Shown here in pieces: positions 56,092 through 64,000 of a stretch of 64,000 nucleotides of DNA. Every line of letters starts with the position of its first letter. Position 1 is the first letter of the stretch. The notes beneath the pieces were generated by a model. It worked only from the letters and a program-made list of their open reading frames with translations. It was not told the origin of the DNA and made no database searches. Source of the stretch: Yoonia sp. (GTDB taxonomy: Bacteria; Pseudomonadota; Alphaproteobacteria; Rhodobacterales; Rhodobacteraceae); assembly GCF_018402175.1 (NCBI RefSeq), contig NZ_JAGYJK010000016.1, positions 118,323 through 182,322 of the forward strand. Direction: 5' to 3'. The position numbers and the translations under genes were made by a program.

Positions 56092-56283
56092 ATGGACAAA
56101 TCGAAACCAGAAAACCACCGTCAACTGTTTGATGACGACGCAAAGCCAAAGGTCGAACTCTTGGCAGTTACGCCTGAGAGTGACACGCGGGAACTCCTAT
56201 TTCGGTTGGTTGAAATCCTGAGGAAGCAAGGCATCACAGTAACCCCTGCTCGAAAAGGCAGCTTGCTGAAACACGATGCCTAA
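56092..56283 (+). CDS. Small protein of unknown function
   Basis: Sixty-three residues: MDKSKPENHRQLFDDDAKPK, VELLAVTPESDTRELLFRLV and EILRKQGITVTPARKGSLLK then HDA. The charged N-terminus and a helix-strand C-terminal half (RELLFRLVEILRKQGITVTP) look like a small cytosolic domain. No motif recognised. The HD hydrolase gene follows 69 bases downstream in the same direction, so they could be co-transcribed. Confidence 0.45.
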   Translation: MDKSKPENHRQLFDDDAKPKVELLAVTPESDTRELLFRLVEILRKQGITVTPARKGSLLKHDA

Positions 56284-56352
56284 ACGACGCTGTGCAGAGT
56301 GCGGGAACCAAAGCGCCGCTAATCCTCACGTTACGATAGGAAGGGAAACGTT

Positions 56353-56835
56353 TTGAACTTGCAAAGGGCCATTGAGATCGCCGTTGAGGCGCATAAGGGG
56401 CAGGTGGATAAGGCAGGCAACCTTTACGTCCTGCACCCTCTCCGTGTCATGATGAGCTTGGATGCCGAGGATGAAAAAATCGTTGGTGTTCTGCATGACG
56501 TTGTCGAGGACTGTGAGGGTTGGACTTGGGATCGACTGCGATCTGAGGGGTTCTCTGAGAAAATCATCGATGCGTTGCAGAGCGTGAGTAAGACGCCCGA
56601 CGAAGAGGTGGAATTTAGCCGCTTGAAGGAGACTGGCTCAGAGGATGCAGTAAGACAGCACTACTTTGCCTTCGTCAGACGTGCCGGCGCCGATGAGATT
56701 GGCCGAAAGGTGAAGGCGGCTGATATCAAAGATAATTTGGATATTTCGCGGATTAAAACTCTGTCCAATGAAGACATGATCCGTTTAAGGCGGTATGAAG
56801 AAGCGCTAAATATTCTGGGAAATTCAGAGATGTAA
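56353..56835 (+). CDS. Stand-alone HD-domain phosphohydrolase ((p)ppGpp-hydrolase-like)
   Basis: Protein of 160 residues with the metal-dependent HD pattern: HPLRVMMSL (first His), VLHDVVEDCEGW (HD) and KAADIKDNLD (last Asp). The order and spacing, with an N-terminal AIEIAVEAHKGQVDKAGNLY, match the hydrolase half of RelA/SpoT and small alarmone hydrolases. No synthetase domain is present and no synthetase gene is adjacent. The start is a TTG at 56353 preceded by AGGAAGGGAAACG. Roles in alarmone turnover or against nucleotide-modifying toxins are possible but not shown. Confidence 0.72.
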   Translation: MNLQRAIEIAVEAHKGQVDKAGNLYVLHPLRVMMSLDAEDEKIVGVLHDVVEDCEGWTWDRLRSEGFSEKIIDALQSVSKTPDEEVEFSRLKETGSEDAVRQHYFAFVRRAGADEIGRKVKAADIKDNLDISRIKTLSNEDMIRLRRYEEALNILGNSEM

Positions 56836-56915
56836 ACGTGCGGGACGAAGGGCGGCCTCATCACCGCTCAAACCAACGGCAGGACACGCTCGGTATTATC
56901 TTCAGCTCCGGCACT

Positions 56916-57945
56916 CTAATCTAGTCCTTGAGCTTTCCGCCAAGTGCTGACGTCAAGGTCAGATTTGCAATCATGAGAATTTTCAAAGCGCGCCTCTAAT
57001 TGGGTCAAGTAGCGCAACTCGGCGTTTGATAAATTACGCCTTATTGTATTTCCGTTTGTGTCTGTATACCGTGAATTATCTCTCAGCACTTTTAGTTTCC
57101 AAAAAACTTCAGCTTCCATACTAGTTAGTCCCGGGCATCGCGCTTCTTTAAATTCTTGATATATTGGATCATAGGGCGGCAAATCAAACCACTCCATTTC
57201 TTGCGAGGGTGTGGAGACCATAATGTCCAGAAAACTGGAGGGCGCGCGCATCTCTGTCAGAAAGCTTGAAACCTTACTAGTGCCAGAACTCAAAACGCTG
57301 TTTAGATCGCTAAAATCAATATCTTTGTTCTCAACGTATATGTGATGTAAGCCAACTGGCCCGCCAGACCTTCGCACAGCAGATACAGCAATAAGAGCGC
57401 ATGCTGACGCGCACATTGCATCAGTATCAAATGATACATCCCACCCGTGATCGGTTGCTATATCAACCAACTGTCTTGAATTGCTGATCTGCCTGCGATC
57501 TGTCATGGTACCAACAAAGTAATCCGGCAAGTTCCCAACCTTCTCGCGAAATCAATCCATCTTTATATAAGCGCATAACTATTTTATTATGAACTTCCTC
57601 ACTTGGTTGTCGGTTGATACCTGCATCATAAATAGCTTGAGTAATAGCATTTTCGGGAGTTCGGGCGAAAATCAACGATGACCTAACTAACCTACCTATT
57701 CTCATTGCCTCAGAAACGTTTCCTCCCCGAGATAACAGGTTTAGAGAAGAAACCGGTAGGCCAGTGCTGTTAATCTCCTCAACAACATTCCTAAACTTCT
57801 CGAAATCACGTTCTTCGATGTCTCCTTTGAGCTGAATTGCACATCGATCTGTGGAACATCTGTATGTGATTTCGGCAGGTCTAGCGGCGCTTGGAGTGAC
57901 GACAGCGGCAACGAAGAGAAGTGCGAGCGCTCGAAGCCTGTTCAT
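56916..57945 (-). pseudogene. Secreted ClpP-class (SDH/crotonase-fold) protein, frameshifted
   Basis: Starting at 57945 (GGAGAACTTCG before the ATG) is a signal peptide (MNRLRALALLFVAAVVTPSA), then YRCSTDRCAIQLKGDIEERD and SLNLLSRGGNVSEAMRIGRL, the strand and Gly-rich turn of ClpP-class periplasmic proteins. Near 57535, after GLISREGWEL, one extra base shifts the coherent reading to PDYFVGTMTDRRQISNSRQL and DAMCASACALIAVSAVRR, where the serine of ASAC is the expected nucleophile, and GGPVGLHHIYV. The joined length is about 342 residues. An insertion of one T or G in GGGAACTTGCC explains the break. Confidence 0.65.
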
Positions 57946-58161
57946 CGAAGTTCTCCAAGTTTGCTTCCGTCTGGCATTAAATTCACCAGAGACTGCCCGC
58001 TGAGCAAGCTTTTTCTTGCCTGAGCTGCTTCCCGAACATCGGCTACTGGCGTTCGGCTTGCTCGTGAGGAACGCCAACTTTACGATCCGAATAATAGGCT
58101 TGAGTAAAAGAACAATAATGTAATAATATTACATTATTGAAACTAGTTATGAGCAAGATTT

Positions 58162-58593
58162 ATGTCAGCCCAGCTCACTGCAAAACAGAACGCGTTCGCC
58201 CTCGGCATTGTCGACGGCATTCCCGCGACCACTGCCTACCGACAGGCCTATGATGCCGATGGCATGAAGCCCGAGAGCGTATGGGTGGAATCATGCCGCC
58301 TCGCGACAAACCCCAAGGTGGCTCTAAGGGTCTCGGAGTTAAGGGCCGAGCAAGAGGAGGAACGGCGCATGTTGCGGCTCAGTCACGCAGAGGCCGTCCT
58401 AGAGCGGCTTGAGCATGAGGCACTGGAGGCGAAGACCGATAGCACCCGTGTGCGGGCGTTGGAGCTTATAGGGCGTCACCTCGGCATGTTCACTGACAAG
58501 GTTGAAATCACGACGCAGGAACGCTCGGTGGCGATGATCGAGCAAGAAATCAGAGATAGGCTGGTACGGTTCGGATTCGTGGATGTAGATTAG
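58162..58593 (+). CDS. Phage-type terminase small subunit
   Basis: Protein of 143 residues. The N-terminal DNA-binding region LTAKQNAFALGIVDGIPATT followed by AYRQAYDADGMKPESVWVES and CRLATNPKVALRVSELRAEQ has the layout of the Terminase_2 family (LTxKQxxF ... AYxxAG ... LxxNPKV). A charged coiled-coil oligomerisation segment follows. In tailed phages and in phage satellites this protein recognises the packaging site. No large-subunit or capsid genes are present in the window, which favours a satellite that redirects a helper phage's packaging machinery. The opposite orientation to the primase is notable. Confidence 0.72.
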   Translation: MSAQLTAKQNAFALGIVDGIPATTAYRQAYDADGMKPESVWVESCRLATNPKVALRVSELRAEQEEERRMLRLSHAEAVLERLEHEALEAKTDSTRVRALELIGRHLGMFTDKVEITTQERSVAMIEQEIRDRLVRFGFVDVD

Positions 58594-58609
58594 GATGTAC
58601 GGCACGTAA

Positions 58610-58631
58610 TGCGCTCAGCGCAATTTTTCTT
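58610..58631 (+). terminator. Candidate Rho-independent terminator after the terminase gene
   Basis: TGCGC-TCA-GCGCA (58610-58622) followed by ATTTTTCTT. Short stem; 16 bases after the stop. Confidence 0.45.
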
Positions 58632-58745
58632 GCTCGGCAGAATAAATTTCTCTGTTTGTGAAATTGAACTGTGGGGTATCCTTTTCGGTTTGCGCAGCAC
58701 TTCTTGGATCGAGGGTAAATCATGATGCGCTAAGGAGGTTGCGCC

Positions 58746-58838
58746 GTGCGCCAAACACTTTGCAACTTTCTCATGGCGATGCCATTTGTGCGCCGCACGG
58801 CTTGGCGCATTGAGACATCATCTGTAATTAAACAATAA
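58746..58838 (+). CDS. Possible 30-residue peptide with strong ribosome site
   Basis: AAGGAGG lies seven bases before a GTG at 58746 that opens 30 codons (MRQTLCNFLMAMPFVRRTAW then RIETSSVIKQ). No similarity recognised. It is the only candidate in the 376-bp gap 58594-58969; small size keeps this uncertain. Confidence 0.25.
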   Translation: MRQTLCNFLMAMPFVRRTAWRIETSSVIKQ

Positions 58839-58969
58839 AAACAATAAGATAAGTATAGCCTGAGAGATGTTGAAAAAGCTGGCGCACGACGCACTGGCAT
58901 ATGTCTCCCGACACTGGGCTGGCGCAGGCACCTTTGGCGCAAACCCATCGCGTATGAAGTGACGGTGCA

Positions 58970-61489
58970 TCATGCAATCTCCGTCTTTTGCCGAACGTAA
59001 CGCACTGCGTTGCGATCCTGACCACTGGTAAATTTTCCGTTTGGAACAAAGCGCAACGCTTTCAGGCAAGCCGAAAGCCGATTTTGCTCGGTCCGCGATA
59101 TCTTGGCGCGATCCAGCCCAACAGCGCGCGCGGCTTCTTGCAGCGAAGCTTCTTCGGTCCCCTCAAGGTGTTTGGCTATATCTGCCTGCCAAATATCCTC
59201 AGAGACACGGCTCTCTTGCGCTGCCTCTGAAATGTGCAGTGCCTCACCCGTGAGATACCAAGGCTTACCCTGCCGAAACCAATACACCGCCTCCGCCCAT
59301 AGCAGATCACGATCACGTTCCAATGCGTCGAGGTCGGCTTTCCCGACTCGCACTGGCCAAAAGCGCCTGTTGCCTGTTTCGTCGCGCAAGTAGGTATCCT
59401 GATTGGTGGTACCAACAAAAACACAGCGACGCTTGTAGCGAGTTTCTGCACGATCATATGGCCGCCGATAGCGTTCTTCTCGCCGTGATATGAAGACCTT
59501 TACAGCTTCTACCTCAGATTTTCCCATCGCAGCGAGTTCACCGATTTCGACCAACCATTTACCGCGAAGGTGATCGGAGGCGTCCTTGGTGCCAACGTGG
59601 GGAAGGCTGTCGCTGAAGAACTGGTCACCACATAGAGTTTGTATTGCAGTTGACTTTTTCCCGCCTTGAAGGCCTTCAAGCACCAGCATTGTGTCGACTT
59701 TGCACCCCGGTAACATGGCGCGTGCAACAGCAGAGATCATAAACTTGATACCGATTTCGTACAGGTACTTTGGATGCGCACCGGGTACCATTGGGTCAGC
59801 TGTTGCACCAAAATAGTTTATCAGTAGGCCGTCCAGCTTTGAAGTATGTGTATCTGGGGACCAACTGATCCTCCGCTCAAGCTCCTCAAGGTAATGCCGA
59901 ACAGGTGAAATCACACAATCCTCTGCAGCTAGCATGATCGCATCGAACACGACTTGCTTGGCGATGAGTGGAAATCCATTCTTCTGAAGCCACACCTGCA
60001 CAGCCACAAAATCTGTGTCTTTCAGTGGACGTGGCCTAAAGCGAGTTTTTGGCGAACGAGAACCCGGATATGGCGCTATTACGCTGACTTCGTCATTAAG
60101 TTCATCGTAGGCAAAACAGCCGTCCCATTCGGCTGACTGCTGGAAAATAGTAGCTATATTTGCCAGATTTCCGAGTGGCCTGTCTTTGCCATAAACAACT
60201 GCAGAACGGTCGTTGATCAGATCACAGTAAGACATTTTTATGGCATTTATTGCCCCCGGGCCAGCGATTGACAGAAGTGAATTTGTGCTAGGAAACAAGA
60301 CAGGCAGTGCACTATCTTGTATGCGAGTTACCTTCAGGCGCTCGCCAAAACTCAAGCAATAGGTCGTACTTGTCCCAACATCATGTAAAAATGGAACGCC
60401 ATCCTCGCCCAACTTTATGAACGCAGCCTCACTGCTGCTTGCCCTAAATGGTGTCTCACAGCGTATTTTCTGCCCGGGCTTCATTCCTTCAACCACTGCG
60501 CCTAGCGGACGTTCTGTACCCTTGATTTCGATAGATGTCTCTAAGGTCAGTGTGCCAACGTCAGTGACGCTGAGCCCCCGTGTGGCTGTGTATCTCACAT
60601 CTCGACCGGTTTTTGTTGAAACGCGGCCAAGCGGCTTTTATCAGGCAATCTGAGCCACGAAGGTCGAGGCTGCCTCTGCCCGTGTTAACGATACGTACGC
60701 CGGCATCAGCAACTTCATAGCCTTCAGCGTTCAAGATAGGGTGGGCAGTGAACACCAACCGCCCTGGTATGAAAACTGCAAGATCGATCACAGTTCGTGG
60801 TTCATTACCGATGACAGTACCGTCCATCCGGCTGTAGCGCGGTGATGCGAAGCATAAATTGTGCAGCTGCATTTCGACCTGAAGGAACTCACGAAGCAAC
60901 TCAACCTTTTCTGGGTCAGACACACGGATGAAAGCGTGACTGGCTTGACCCGGCTGTGCGCTGGTTTTGTGTACACGGGATGATGACGAAAGCAACTCAA
61001 CGCGCTCGCAGGTACTGAGACCCAGGATAAGCGGCTCGAGGTACTCCAAGCGTGTCTGGATGTCCCATCCCATCTGCTCGGGGGCATTCCTTCTGGGTTG
61101 TCGGCGTCAAGCAATACCCATTTTGGTGGTGTGACACCACGCTTCACGCGCGCAGCGTATTTCACGCCATCGATCTCAACCATCCCGCCTGGAACGTTGT
61201 CTACGCTGACGCCCAGTTTGTGAGCCAATAGGCGTTCTGTGATCACCTTGATGGTATCACCCTGTACAGCGCCACAGATCGTACCCGGCATAAGAACCAA
61301 GTCACTGCGCGCGGTCACCAGCTGTAGCAAATCCTTCATATCAGGAGCTGCGTTGACCTCGACTACTCTGGCCTCGCCTTCAACCAATTGCGCAGCAACC
61401 TGCTTTATAAGGTTGCCCACATCGTCTGCGCTGAAAACTTTAGCAATTTGCTTGGGTTTTCTGGCCTTTATGACCGTCATCAGTGCCAT
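58970..61489 (-). pseudogene. Primase/VapE-type helicase of a phage-related island, frameshifted
   Basis: Replication protein of the island. The N-terminal part starts at 61489 (MALMTVIKARKPKQIAKVFS) and reaches VLLDADNPEGMP; near 61080 one missing C in a five-C run moves the reading to EQMGWDIQTRLEYLEPLILG and SHAFIRVSDPEKVELLREFL, resembling primase-polymerase domains of mobile elements. Near 60640 a second break (two missing bases) leads to PLGRVSTKTGRDVRYTATRG. The C-terminal ATPase has LVLEGLQGGKKSTAIQTLCG (Walker A) and KRRCVFVGTTNQDTYLRDET, as in VapE and D5-like helicases. Joined length is about 840 residues. A LexA box lies 45 bases upstream. Confidence 0.78.
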
Positions 61490-61533
61490 TTTTGCTACCT
61501 TTCACTAGGCAGCGCGCTGCGGGCATGCTATAA

Positions 61534-61548
61534 GAACATTGTGAGAAC
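61534..61548. promoter_or_regulatory. LexA (SOS) box GAAC-N7-GAAC upstream of the primase gene
   Basis: GAAC at 61534-61537 and GAAC at 61545-61548, spacer ATTGTGA; on the primase strand it reads GTTC-N7-GTTC, the established LexA site of alphaproteobacteria such as Rhodobacter. It is 45 bases before the primase ATG and next to a TATAG -10-like sequence on that strand, so LexA binding would repress the promoter. Confidence 0.75.
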
Positions 61549-61714
61549 TGTTCTGCCGCGTGCCTTCGGGCGCGCGGTTTTCAGTTGGACGGATACCAGC
61601 TACCGCCCTCAGGCTGGGGAGCAATCGAAGCTTGAACGTCGTTTTCGTGCCAGCTGACTAAGAACGTAGCGATGAAGTTTATTGGCATGGCCATATTGCG
61701 CATCTGAAGTCGGC

Positions 61715-61927
61715 TCATGCTTTCCCCTCCCGTTCGGCGAGCCGTTCGGCGAGCCAGTCATGAACTTCACTTTCCACCCAGCCAATTCGACAGGGGCCAA
61801 GGCGTACACGTTTTGGGAACTGACCTGCATGTTCCATCCGTCGCCTGTGCGACGATGAGAAGGGCACTAGTGCCTCTACTTGCGGTTCCGTAAGTATCCG
61901 AACCATCGATCTTGGTGCAGTCTGCAT
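61715..61927 (-). CDS. AlpA-family transcriptional regulator
   Basis: Small helix-turn-helix protein of 70 residues: MVRILTEPQVEALVPFSSSH, RRRMEHAGQFPKRVRLGPCR then IGWVESEVHDWLAERLAERE. The LxxxQV ... SxxxRRRxEHAGxFPxxxxL ... GWxxxEVxxWLxxR pattern is that of AlpA/MerR-like activators found beside integrases in phages and satellites, where they activate int or excision. AAGGAGATAGCC precedes the ATG. A 20-bp palindrome lies 17 bases upstream. It sits between the integrase-side gene and the primase, the order seen in satellite islands. Confidence 0.88.
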   Translation of the reverse strand: MQTAPRSMVRILTEPQVEALVPFSSSHRRRMEHAGQFPKRVRLGPCRIGWVESEVHDWLAERLAEREGKA

Positions 61928-61943
61928 GGCTATCTCCTTGCAT

Positions 61944-61963
61944 AGGTGATCATTGCATCACCT
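61944..61963. promoter_or_regulatory. Palindrome AGGTGAT-N6-ATCACCT upstream of alpA
   Basis: Perfect 7-bp arms with 6-base spacer, ending 17 bases before the alpA ATG. A good candidate binding site for AlpA itself or for the island's repressor. Confidence 0.65.
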
Positions 61964-61980
61964 GAAGCATGGATTTGCCG

Positions 61981-62004
61981 GTACACGGCATAGGGGGCGT
62001 GTAC
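61981..62004. promoter_or_regulatory. Inverted repeat GTACACG-N10-CGTGTAC between alpA and the upstream gene
   Basis: Perfect 7-bp arms. On the plus strand TTTTA follows, but no plus-strand gene precedes it, so an operator or a minus-strand transcript-end hairpin are both possible. Confidence 0.5.
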
Positions 62005-62052
62005 TTTTATGGGGCTACTGAAAGTCTGCGAGCTTCCTAAAGCCTTCGATAT

Positions 62053-62673
62053 TCACGAGGCGTTTAACAAATTTGACATCCCCCCACTCTGGTGCAACTG
62101 GACCCTGACCGTCAGGGGCCTTTTCTGGATGTTATTGACACGCGTTCTAACGGCAGCTTCGTTCTTGGCCTGACTGTCGCTGCTGTTCCCGGTGATGCCG
62201 AGCAACACGGCCTCTCTAACAAGGGCGCTACGGGCAGTAACGTCGCCTTTATAGTGTTCCCACAAGACGAATAACGCGGCGCGAAGAAATGTAGTTGTTG
62301 CATTCCGTTTGTTGCTTATGCGCACGCCGCCGAACAGCTCAGCGCCTTCGCCGCCCCGTACAGCTTCAACATGCCCATAAAACTGATCATGATAAGGGAG
62401 AAGCGGCTCGCTTCGTTCACGCGCCTCAAGCGTTTCGAGTGCCGTTTTTGCAGCTAAGAAACGATGCCTGTCCGCATCGCTGTTCGGTTTCGCCTGAGAC
62501 AGCAGGTGCCGGACACGCTTCAATTCATGGTCTATTCTTACCACTAATTTGGCTGGATTGCTGTTGGACGCACTGAGTTCTCTATCGGCGAGCCTCATTA
62601 AAATGCACCCTGCTTCAGCGACCGGGCAGGTAGGGCCGGCTTGTGGTGGCTCCTTTCCCTTATCCGTCGGCAT
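62053..62673 (-). CDS. Island gene of unknown function next to the integrase
   Basis: Protein of 206 residues. It contains a helical middle (LVVRIDHELKRVRHLLSQAK, FLAAKTALETLEARERSEPL) and a C-terminal region ATTTFLRAALFVLWEHYKGD with NEAAVRTRVNNIQKRPLTVR that looks like a small helical, possibly DNA-binding, domain. No family recognised. Its start (MPTDKGKE at 62673) overlaps the 3' end of the integrase by 14 bases, so it is probably translated from the integrase transcript. It may be an island regulator. Confidence 0.6.
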   Translation of the reverse strand: MPTDKGKEPPQAGPTCPVAEAGCILMRLADRELSASNSNPAKLVVRIDHELKRVRHLLSQAKPNSDADRHRFLAAKTALETLEARERSEPLLPYHDQFYGHVEAVRGGEGAELFGGVRISNKRNATTTFLRAALFVLWEHYKGDVTARSALVREAVLLGITGNSSDSQAKNEAAVRTRVNNIQKRPLTVRVQLHQSGGMSNLLNAS

Positions 62674-63855
62674 GCCCAAATTCTCCTAGCCAATTCCCCC
62701 ACACTTCCATCGCCTTGCGCCGTTGTTCAAGATACTGGCCGCGCTGGTAAACCGCTGCGATGCCCCGCACTGAGCCTGATTGGTGATTCAGGATCTTGTC
62801 GATTACGACCGGGCTTAGGCCAAGGCGCTCCGTACAGTGTGTCGCAAACGAACGCCGTAGATCATGTAGTGTCCAGCCGATCACGCCGCTCATCTCGTCT
62901 AGCCGTCGCTTGGCGGTTGAAAAGCCACTTATCGGTAGGGTAGGGGCTCTTGTCCCGTCTTCGGTCTTTCTGCGTACACGGGTGGCCGGGAATACAAGAT
63001 CGCACGCATCGAGGCGTGGCACAGACGTGAGCAAAGCCACGGCTGCTTCTGATAGGTGAACGGTATGCGCGTTTCCGTTCTTTGATCGAGAGGATGGAAG
63101 CACCCAAACGCTTTCGGCGTTGTTTATCTCGTTCCAACGCATTCCCGCAACCTCGTCGCGGCGTTGGCCCGTGAGGATCAGTAAAATCACAAACGGGCGG
63201 AATGGGTATCCCATCGTTTCCGCTGCTCTCATAATCTTGCCGAGTTCCTCAGGCGACAAGACGCGGTCGCGTGCAACCTCTTTGGTTGGCTTTGCAATTC
63301 CAGCAGTTGGGTTCTGGCTTAGGTAATCTCGTTCAAGACACCAGTTGAAGAGGCGCCGCAGGAACGCCAGTACACGGTTGGCTTGTACCTCGGCTCCACC
63401 ATCGTGGATGCTGTCGATGATTTTAATACGTCCGATTTTTTGATGCTGTCGAGGCGGCGCTGGCCAAGTTTTGGCAGGACGTGAAGCTCCATCGCGCTGC
63501 TGACCTGTGACGCTGTGCGGTTCTTACCCTGATCACGCTGCATCCACTCCACGTAGGTTTCATGGAAGCTTTGTCTTTTAACTGGTGCCTCCGTCTCGCC
63601 GCGAGCCATTTTGGCGAGCTCCTCGGCACCACGGATACGCGCCTCCTTAAGCACTGTTTGCGGGTAGTGGCCAATTGTCCGGCGCGTCATACGCCCCTCA
63701 ACGCGGGTCATCACAAACCAGCTTTTCGATCCGGAAGTACCGACTCGTACCCCAAGACCGCGCACCTGCGCATCGTACAAATCATAGCGCGCGTCATTGG
63801 CCTGCGCGGCGCGGAGTATGTTGTCAGTTAGGTTCCGTTCGACCGTCTTCGGCAT
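62660..63855 (-). pseudogene. Tyrosine recombinase / phage integrase, one frameshift in this sequence
   Basis: Site-specific recombinase expected to insert and excise the island. The N-terminal frame from 63855 has the DUF4102-like arm-binding head (ARYDLYDAQVRGLGVRVGTS) and runs to IKKSDVLK near 63424. One missing A in a run of four then leads to IIDSIHDGGAEVQANRVLAF, LFNWCLERDYLSQNPTAGIA and the catalytic domain: ILLILTGQRRDEVAGMRW (Arg), TLHDLRRSFATH (His-x-x-Arg), ILNHQSG (His) and AAVYQRGQY (Tyr). The joined protein, about 398 residues, would be complete. Two TGGGTTACA repeats lie upstream. Confidence 0.9.
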
Positions 63856-63871
63856 GGTTTGCCCTTTGCGC

Positions 63872-63891
63872 TGGGTTACAAGTGGGTTACA
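63872..63891. repeat. Tandem TGGGTTACA direct repeat upstream of the integrase
   Basis: TGGGTTACA at 63872-63880 and 63883-63891, offset by 11 bases (one helical turn), just before the integrase start. Similar TGGGTTACA repeats precede P4-type integrases in other genomes as I recall, so arm-type integrase or regulator sites are likely. Confidence 0.55.
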
Positions 63892-64000
63892 AAAACATGG
63901 TGAGCTATGGTCTCTGGTGAAACCCTATGCGCAAAGTTTAAGGAAAAACCACGAAAAAACAATAGGAAATGAGTGCTTATGTGCATCTGTGAGTATATAA

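Noticed and set aside
56092..56835. A toxin-antitoxin pair of alarmone synthetase and hydrolase
   Set aside because: The upstream 63-residue protein has no synthetase motif and is far too short.
61609..61830. Open frame overlapping alpA in another frame
   Set aside because: It is a shadow of alpA; the AlpA pattern and ribosome site define the real frame.
49645..64000. CRISPR array in the accessory region
   Set aside because: The only regular repeats are the 36-bp coding repeat of the J protein, which has no spacers.

Overview
The window is alphaproteobacterial and most like a Roseobacter-group Rhodobacteraceae. The basis is the high-GC, short-spaced, ATGA-coupled genes and the gene neighbourhoods: cheR-cheY-cheB-cheD, a tandem MerR pair beside acyl-CoA dehydrogenase, GST, thiolase and FadB-type genes, argD-argF, meaB-rpmB-hrpB, and the 62-residue membrane protein often mislabelled 'CTP synthetase'. 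A GAAC-N7-GAAC LexA box of the alphaproteobacterial type agrees. No rRNA or CRISPR array was seen; one tRNA-Gly(TCC) is present.

Layout. Bases 1-2943: end of a chemotaxis operon. 2976-12369: housekeeping genes (acyl-CoA ligase, ABC exporter, tRNA-Gly, periplasmic 5'-nucleotidase, pyrD, MATE pump, two hotdog thioesterases). 12496-22328: fatty-acid degradation, with two MerR regulators, acyl-CoA dehydrogenase, GST, thiolase, a FadB/FadJ-type protein and a second acyl-CoA ligase. 23425-27915: nucleoside salvage operon cdd-deoA-deoB-add-upp on the minus strand. 27986-39775: central metabolism (maeB, prpE, nadK, glyA) and small membrane or lipoproteins. 40051-40820: an unknown two-gene membrane cassette. 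40866-49644: lepA, meaB, rpmB, hrpB, argF, argD.

From about 49.7 kb the character changes to AT-richer, loosely packed accessory DNA. An ankyrin gene and a MORN gene lie between two copies of a duplicated block, one of which is a 686-bp deletion derivative of the other. A membrane-anchored J-domain protein with a 36-bp tandem repeat, an HD hydrolase and a secreted ClpP-class protein follow. The last 6 kb (58.2-63.9 kb) look like a phage-satellite island: tyrosine integrase, an unknown gene, AlpA regulator, LexA-controlled primase/VapE-type helicase and a terminase small subunit, with no capsid or tail genes in view. This is the most interesting part of the window.

A caution for any reader: about ten single-base-type frameshifts break otherwise well conserved genes (add twice, deoB, nadK, a glycosyltransferase-like gene, a chemotaxis gene, the ClpP-class gene, the primase about twice, the integrase). 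Several fall in homopolymers and one hits the normally essential nadK, so sequencing error is more likely than mass pseudogenization.
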